Source of the DNA: Flavobacteriaceae bacterium
GTDB taxonomy: Bacteria > Bacteroidota > Bacteroidia > Flavobacteriales > Flavobacteriaceae
Length of the DNA: 6,882 nucleotides
Direction of reading: 5' to 3'
Assembly (NCBI GenBank): GCA_013042825.1
Contig: JABDPL010000174.1
Span: 1 to 6,882, forward strand
Part shown: one piece after another, positions 6,437-6,882 of the stretch
How the letters are laid out: every line of letters starts with the position of its first letter
Numbering within the stretch: position 1 is the stretch's first letter
Translations under genes and position numbers: made by a program
The notes under the pieces: model-generated
Databases searched by the model: none
Told to the model about the DNA's origin: nothing
Seen by the model: only the letters and a program-made list of their open reading frames with translations

Positions 6437-6882
6437 TCAGACCTGTGCCTCTTCATACTGATTCAGCTGGGTTCCCGTGTGTTCCTGCAAGTATTCAAAA
6501 CTCACATTTGGTGCCATTTCTCTAACAAACAAACCGTCTTTATTCACGTCGATTATTGCCAGGTTGGTATATATACGTTCCACTACGCCTTTACCGGTAA
6601 GGGGAAAAGTACATTCCTCAACAATTTTATGATGGCCGTGTTTGGTCACATGCTGTGTAATGACGAAAATTCGCTTGACGCCTGCAACCAGATCCATAGC
6701 GCCTCCTACGGCCGGAATTGCATCTTTTGCACCCGTAGACCAATTGGCCAGGTCGCCATGTTGGGAAACCTGCATCGCTCCGAGAACACAAATATCGATA
6801 TGTCCGCCGCGAATCATTACAAAACTGTCGGCATGGTGAAAATAAGCGGCACCCGGAATGGCCGTGATATATTTTTTCCCGG
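6437..6882 (-). CDS. 3-oxoacid CoA-transferase subunit B, N-terminus beyond window edge
   Basis: The C-terminal 147 residues of a family I CoA-transferase beta subunit are visible; the full subunit is normally about 215 residues. The missing N-terminal third would carry the catalytic glutamate of the S-E-N-G motif. Conserved blocks include the PGAAYFHHADSFVMIRGGHID segment (core MIRGGHID), VLGAMQV, DLANW, the PAVGGAMDL loop and CTFPLTGKGVVERIYTNLAI (6546-6605), all typical of AtoA/ScoB/PcaJ. The enzyme moves CoA from an acyl-CoA to a 3-oxo acid such as acetoacetate or 3-oxoadipate; the visible half resembles PcaJ as much as AtoA, so the acid is not settled. An in-frame ATG at 6815-6817 could mislead gene callers, but homologous sequence continues upstream of it to the edge. 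Subunit A is expected just beyond 6882. The stop codon precedes the aminotransferase ATG by 33 nt, suggesting an operon. Confidence 0.93.
   Translation of the reverse strand, partial: GKKYITAIPGAAYFHHADSFVMIRGGHIDICVLGAMQVSQHGDLANWSTGAKDAIPAVGGAMDLVAGVKRIFVITQHVTKHGHHKIVEECTFPLTGKGVVERIYTNLAIIDVNKDGLFVREMAPNVSFEYLQEHTGTQLNQYEEAQV

Noticed and set aside
6437..6817. A 126-residue CoA-transferase B starting at the internal ATG
   Set aside because: The codons upstream to the edge encode the conserved GKKYITAIPGAAYF block of the same family, so the gene continues beyond the window.
6642..6839. Plus-strand 65-codon open frame near the right edge
   Set aside because: It is antisense to the conserved core of the CoA-transferase B subunit.

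Overview
The window is a 6.9-kb piece of a chromosome with moderately low G+C. It probably comes from the Bacteroidota or a close relative such as Balneolota. Pointers are the near absence of Shine-Dalgarno sequences, -7 boxes resembling the Bacteroidota TAnnTTTG consensus, a lipoprotein-anchored GH16 glucanase, and small families (DUF2200, DUF3788) common in that group. This placement is an inference. Every gene I accept lies on the minus strand, so transcription runs from high to low coordinates, and both window edges cut a gene.

Right half (6882 down to 2878), in order of transcription: the C-terminal two thirds of a 3-oxoacid CoA-transferase subunit B; a complete class III PLP aminotransferase 33 nt behind it; a GH16 laminarinase-type lipoprotein; and an NAD(P)-binding dehydrogenase of the alanine dehydrogenase / N5-(carboxyethyl)ornithine synthase family. 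The first pair resembles the end of a lysine-degradation cluster in which the aminotransferase acts on 3-aminobutyryl-CoA (Kat) and the CoA-transferase activates acetoacetate. The rest of that cluster would lie beyond the right edge, so this is a testable hypothesis. The glucanase and the dehydrogenase have no evident pathway link to the pair or to each other.

Left half (2877 down to 1): a four-helix small membrane protein, a 41-codon orphan ORF of doubtful status, a DUF3788 protein, a GNAT acetyltransferase with an eroded acetyl-CoA signature, a DUF2200 protein, and the first 158 residues of a sucrose-phosphorylase-type GH13_18 enzyme running off the left edge. These look like short accessory genes, not a single pathway. 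Two candidate promoters are proposed.

I found no rRNA or tRNA genes, CRISPR array, insertion sequence, prophage gene, long repeat or convincing intrinsic terminator. No stretch over 300 nt lacks a gene. The most useful leads are the Kat/CoA-transferase pairing and the uncharacterised carboxyethyl-amino-acid dehydrogenase. I do not see a clearly new multi-gene system.
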